A stretch of 10,000 nucleotides of DNA, from contig JAHBMJ010001994.1 in assembly GCA_018398765.1 (NCBI GenBank), forward strand, positions 1-10,000, given 5' to 3'. The notes below the pieces were generated by a model. It ran no database searches. It was not told the DNA's origin and was given only the letters and a program-made list of their open reading frames with translations. This DNA is from Chromera velia. Taxonomy: Eukaryota > Sar > Chromeraceae. Made by a program: the position numbers and the translations under genes. Shown in pieces: positions 7,467 to 10,000 of this stretch (within the stretch, counting starts at the first letter, position 1; each line of letters opens with the position of its first letter).

Positions 7467-7524
7467 ATCAGCCGAGAAGCTCTGAGATCGCACGCACTCG
7501 CATAACGCATTTTTTTCATTTTTT

Positions 7525-7535
7525 GGGGGGGGGGG
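7525..7535 (+). repeat. G11 homopolymer
   Basis: Eleven consecutive guanines follow a T-rich stretch. The run is prone to length error in sequencing, so any reading frame through it is unreliable. Confidence 0.75.
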
Positions 7536-7558
7536 TCTGTCGCCCGAATTCCAAAATA

Positions 7559-7639
7559 TGCCCCTCAAGCAATTTACACGGAGCCGCGATCGCACATATT
7601 ACTTTGCACATGTGTGCCCCTCAAATAACTCACACAGAG
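7559..7639 (+). repeat. Diverged 25-bp direct repeat, 56-bp period
   Basis: TGCCCCTCAAGCAATTTACA at 7559-7578 (extending CGGAG to 7583) aligns without gaps to 7615-7639, which begins TGCCCCTCAAATAACTCACA. Twenty of 25 positions match, and all five differences are transitions. Confidence 0.6.
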
Positions 7640-7708
7640 TTGCCAGTGCATGCTCGCGCGGTCCCGAAAAGCATGCTTCGCGTGCGCGTTGCCGTGGCCC
7701 CCGCCCCA

Positions 7709-7720
7709 TGCATGCATGCA
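7709..7720. repeat. CATGCATGCATGCA palindromic microsatellite
   Basis: Three overlapping TGCA units form a self-complementary run just after a CpG-rich segment (7650-7706) that holds GCATGCT twice (7650-7656 and 7671-7677). Confidence 0.5.
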
Positions 7721-7797
7721 CCTGCATGTACAAAACATGTGCAAGCCCCCGATGGTGTGCATCAAACGGACCCCCTAAAGGGCCCCCCAAAGCACTT

Positions 7798-7813
7798 ACC
7801 CAACTGGTTGGGT
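7798..7813. repeat. ACCCAAC-TG-GTTGGGT inverted repeat
   Basis: Perfect 7-bp arms are separated by two bases, giving a nearly continuous 16-bp palindrome. It could be a dimeric protein-binding site or a cruciform. Confidence 0.55.
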
Positions 7814-7862
7814 GTATCTCGTATTAAGAGCCAATTAATTCAACATGTATGCAGACTTTCCG

Positions 7863-7875
7863 GGGCCGCCGGCCC
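7863..7875. repeat. GGGCC-GCC-GGCCC inverted repeat
   Basis: A perfect GC-only palindrome with 5-bp arms, in a GC-rich island. It is short, but strong for its length. Confidence 0.45.
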
Positions 7876-7935
7876 GCCGAGTAACTTGGCTATAGCGGTG
7901 CCAGATCGCTCCGGCCATACAAATGCATGGGTACT

Positions 7936-8022
7936 ATTGGGTACTTGTTAGACCATCGTTAGGCCGGACTTCGCCGGCCATGCATCTGTCTAAATTAGGT
8001 CTGTACGTCGTCAGTACCCAAT
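7936..8022. other. Nested inverted repeats; candidate structured RNA or cruciform
   Basis: Three perfect stems nest in order. ATTGGGTACT (7936-7945) pairs with AGTACCCAAT (8013-8022); TTAGAC (7948-7953) pairs with GTCTAA (7988-7993); GGCCGG (7962-7967) pairs with CCGGCC (7974-7979) around ACTTCG. The 3' side has an unpaired stretch at 7994-8012 that contains an alternative partner (GGTCT, 7998-8002) for AGACC at 7950-7954. The arrangement resembles a folded non-coding RNA, but no promoter, terminator or family could be recognised, and GC-rich islands produce such stems by chance more often than average DNA. Confidence 0.35.
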
Positions 8023-8278
8023 CAGCTTGTGTAGTGACCAGACAGCTAAATGAAGTATGTCGAAGGAGTCTCGAGCTCAGTGTGTTTGCTTGCTTGTGAG
8101 ATTGAGGGTTGATTGGTCGAGACCTGAAGAGAAATATTGTATTTTTGTTGCCAGCACCTTATAAAATTTTTGTCGGTGATGAAAGTATCGAAAAAGTACC
8201 GAAAGTTCCGTAAAAAACGAAATTGAGAGTCGGTTCCATTTTTTGGTACTTACAGTTATCGGTACTTAACAAACTTGC
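8023..8278. other. Gene-free stretch containing AAGTACCGA inverted repeat
   Basis: AAGTACCGA (8194-8202) and its complement TCGGTACTT (8259-8267) lie 56 bases apart. Further GTACC/GGTAC words sit between them (AGTTCCG at 8204-8210, GGTTCC at 8232-8237, GGTACTT at 8245-8251). No coding region is visible. Confidence 0.45.
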
Positions 8279-8454
8279 ATTCATTCATTTATTTATTTAT
8301 TCATTCATTCATTCATTCATTTATTCATACTCATTCATTCATTCATTCATTTATTTATTTATTCATTGTTAGATTTATTGATTCATTCATTTATTCATTC
8401 AGTCATTTATTCATAATATGATTCATTCATTCATTCATTCATTCATTCATTTAT
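8279..8454 (+). repeat. (ATTC)n microsatellite with ATTT variants
   Basis: About 176 bases of ATTC tetranucleotide, interspersed with ATTT units that differ by a C-to-T change. It is interrupted near 8367-8379 and 8413-8421. The frame is open on the + strand only because neither repeat unit makes a stop; it is not coding. Confidence 0.9.
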
Positions 8455-8930
8455 GCTAAATTTAAAGAAGTTTTAAGTTTTAAAAAATACTAGTCTAGGT
8501 GCGTTTACATCTGTTATCTCAATAATTAGTATAAATGATTATTGGGTGACAATCTAGAATGTTTCTAGATGACAATGGATCTAATATGGATCTAGCATTG
8601 ACTAGCAATGGATGTGACTGCAGATGGAGACCTAGATGGAGACTTAGACTGAAATGCGAGGGCCTAGTCAATAACTAGGTCAATAATCATCATTACTAAC
8701 CTGAGTGGTCATTTTCAAAAATATGAATGAGACCTTCTAGCTTTTATCTTTAGAACACTAGTTAGCTAGAACATTCAATCAAATGTAACTAAGAAAAGGG
8801 TTTTTAAAAAAATATATGAAAAATGACCAAGAATTATTAGCGGAAGATGGCGATTTCAATAATGACTATCATTTTTAATCTCTGTTAGTGACATTGATAA
8901 TCATTATTCAAAACGGCTGTGAGTTAACCC
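8455..8930. other. AT-rich repeat-like block; no gene
   Basis: The block is AT-rich and full of CTAG-containing words, short tandem duplications and small palindromes, described at 8552-8679. The segment 8760-8820 (GTTAGCTAGAACATTC, then TTTTTAAAAAAATATATGA) resembles 4200-4250 in layout. It may be a fragment of the same class of AT-rich element, but no inverted termini were found. Confidence 0.35.
8552..8679. repeat. Cluster of small palindromes and tandem duplications
   Basis: ATCTAGAA (8552-8559) and TTCTAGAT (8563-8570) are perfect arms around TGT. ATGGATCTA occurs at 8575-8583 and 8586-8594. AGATGGAGACCT (8622-8633) is followed directly by AGATGGAGACTT (8634-8645). CCTAGT (8663-8668) pairs with ACTAGG (8674-8679). 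The density is well above what adjacent sequence shows. Confidence 0.55.
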
Positions 8931-9201
8931 ATTGATCGATGTAGTTGATATTCAAATGATGACAGCGGCAGGATCTCTGAGTCCATCGATTGGGCTCTTG
9001 AACAAGTCGGCCGGGACTGACCGGGAAGACAGCCGGAACAGCAGTCGAAACGGCGGCGGCAGGATGGCTTTACAGGGTTCAAGTTCGACTTGGGAGATTC
9101 CATTTTGTCATTCCTCATAGATCACGATTGTGATAATGTGTTTAAACTGCCTTCAGAACGGCTTGGACCTACGCAGAGATGGGTCCACAAGAATGCAGGA
9201 A
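8931..9201. other. Mixed sequence; no gene recognised
   Basis: GC content rises, with AAACGGCGGCGGCAGG near 9049-9064. Short frames exist on both strands (62-64 codons), but none has recognisable features. AGTTCGACTTGG near 9083 recalls a tRNA T arm, but no cloverleaf can be built around it. Confidence 0.3.
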
Positions 9202-9587
9202 CATCGAGCTTTGGGCAGCAGCCTGACAGGTAAGCAGGAACATCGAAGTTTGCACAGCGGTCAGGCAAGCAGGAACATAAAATCTTGCACGGCCGTGATG
9301 CAGCCAGGCAGGCAGAAACATGATTCGAACTTTGCGTGATGGTCAGGCGGCCACAAACATGATTCGAACTTTGCATGATAGTCAGGCGGCCACAAACATG
9401 ACTCGAACTTTGCATGATAGTCAGGCGGCCACAAACATGATTCGAACTTTGCATGATGGTCCGGCGGGCAGGAATATAAAGCTTTGCATGGCAGTCAGGG
9501 AAGCAAAAACATCGAACTTTATAGAGCAGTCAGGCAAGCAGAGATATGGCAGAGAGACCGAACATTGTACGGTAGTCAGGCAAGCAG
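9202..9587 (+). repeat. Ten-unit minisatellite, units of 35, 39 or 43 bp
   Basis: Units share the order CAT-(GAT)TCGAACTTTGCATG, then AGTCAGGC, then CA-GAA or CACAAA. Boundaries are 9202, 9241, 9276, 9319, 9358, 9397, 9436, 9475, 9510 and 9545, giving lengths 39, 35, 43, 39, 39, 39, 39, 35, 35 and 43. The four central units are nearly identical and differ from one another mainly by transitions; the outer ones are more diverged, as expected if recent expansion is central. Because 39 is divisible by three, a 13-residue peptide repeat can be read on either strand (for example MIRTLHDSQAATN on the plus strand from 9320). The outer units break that periodicity, so coding is unlikely. Confidence 0.85.
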
Positions 9588-9653
9588 CAAAGTCGAAAAG
9601 ATCCATCGGAAAAGATAGTGGTCTACATCCGTCTGCATAATCCCCCGCATCGT

Positions 9654-9675
9654 GTTGCATGAGCGTTGCATGAGC
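9654..9675 (+). repeat. GTTGCATGAGC perfect 11-bp tandem duplication
   Basis: Two identical adjacent copies (9654-9664 and 9665-9675), with a partial third (ATTGC) after them. Confidence 0.7.
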
Positions 9676-9784
9676 ATTGCTGTTCTGCTCTATCGAAAGA
9701 AAATTTAGTACGTCATGCATGCAGTGTTAGATTTTTGCGTGCTCAAATGATCGAGCGGGTCGATCGCGAGCGAGCAGGAAGGAG

Positions 9785-9857
9785 GGAAGGAAGGAAGGAA
9801 GGAAGGAGCTCAACTGTCTTTCTTTTCTTTTCTTTCTGCCTTTCCTTCCTTCCTTCC
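9785..9857. repeat. Inverted GGAA / TTCC tetranucleotide tracts
   Basis: (GGAA)n at 9785-9806 is followed by a pyrimidine spacer (TTTCTTTTC-rich) and then TTCCTTCCTTCCTTCC at 9842-9857. The tracts are complementary over 16 bp with a loop of about 35 bases. Such a pair can form a hairpin, and the pyrimidine half repeats the word that dominates 2718-3300. Confidence 0.7.
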
Positions 9858-9875
9858 TCAGGCTTCCTCAGGCTT
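9856..9875 (+). repeat. CCTCAGGCTT 10-bp tandem duplication
   Basis: Two perfect adjacent copies overlap the end of the TTCC tract. The remaining sequence to 10000 has no recognisable gene. Confidence 0.65.
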
Positions 9876-10000
9876 CATTCCTTGGTTCCACAGCTAGGTC
9901 AGAATTTGGGGAGTTCGAATTTGAAAGTGTCTCCAAAGAGGCCGAAGCCCTCACTTCCTGCAGGCTGCTTCTCTTCTTTTGCCGCGCACTCCCTCGACCC

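Noticed and set aside
7444-7500. tRNA-like start GGGGGTAGCTCAG
   Set aside because: No anticodon stem, T arm or matching 3' acceptor strand could be found.
7523-7951. 142-codon plus-strand frame
   Set aside because: It begins in the G11 run, crosses repeats and palindromes, has no recognisable domain and overlaps other equally long frames on both strands.
9319-9474. Repeated GATTCGAAC / GTTCGAATC resembling a polymerase III B box or tRNA T arm
   Set aside because: It recurs as part of the minisatellite unit, without an A box, cloverleaf or terminator at a sensible distance.
9320-9640. Plus-strand 13-residue repeat protein
   Set aside because: The frame follows from a unit length divisible by three in four central units; flanking units of 35 and 43 bp break the periodicity and the opposite strand is equally open.

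Overview
This window looks like non-coding or repeat-dominated DNA from a eukaryotic nuclear genome, most likely a protist. No gene could be recognised. Frames are short and unconserved-looking, there are tetranucleotide microsatellites, a minisatellite, long strand-asymmetric pyrimidine and purine tracts, and abrupt swings between AT-rich and GC-rich blocks. Nothing resembles bacterial gene packing. Weak hints of an apicomplexan (coccidian) source are the start context ATCAAAATGG at 4795-4804, three TGCATGCA palindromes and one AGAGACG at 6848-6854. None of these is decisive; an alga or oomycete is not excluded.

Bases 119-4543 are framed by a near-perfect 38-bp inverted repeat and form the best-supported structure here: probably a non-autonomous DNA transposon or foldback-like insertion of about 4.4 kb. 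Inside, in order, are an AT-rich end, about 1.3 kb of unassigned mixed sequence, a tandem duplication (191- and 175-bp units plus a stub) carrying four copies of a 33-39-bp imperfect palindrome with core GTCCGATCT or GGCCGATCT, about 1 kb of roughly 90% pyrimidine on the + strand, and a second AT-rich end. I see no transposase.

Bases 4544-7440 hold no recognisable gene. A frame from ATG 4801 has a strong eukaryotic start context but is broken by a TAG after 34 codons. Possible splice signals and a purine tract (6531-6620) are present, and the 8-mer ACGTATGT recurs four times in about 310 bp. Bases 7440-8030 are a GC-rich island with G11, diverged 25-bp repeats and several perfect short inverted repeats, one of them nested (7936-8022), so a structured RNA or cruciform is possible. 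Bases 8279-8930 are an ATTC/ATTT microsatellite followed by an AT-rich block full of CTAG-containing small palindromes and duplications.

Bases 9202-9587 are a ten-unit minisatellite whose unit lengths are 35, 39 or 43 bp. The window ends with a GGAA/TTCC inverted tetranucleotide repeat. No pathway or operon logic can be inferred; the interest is structural.
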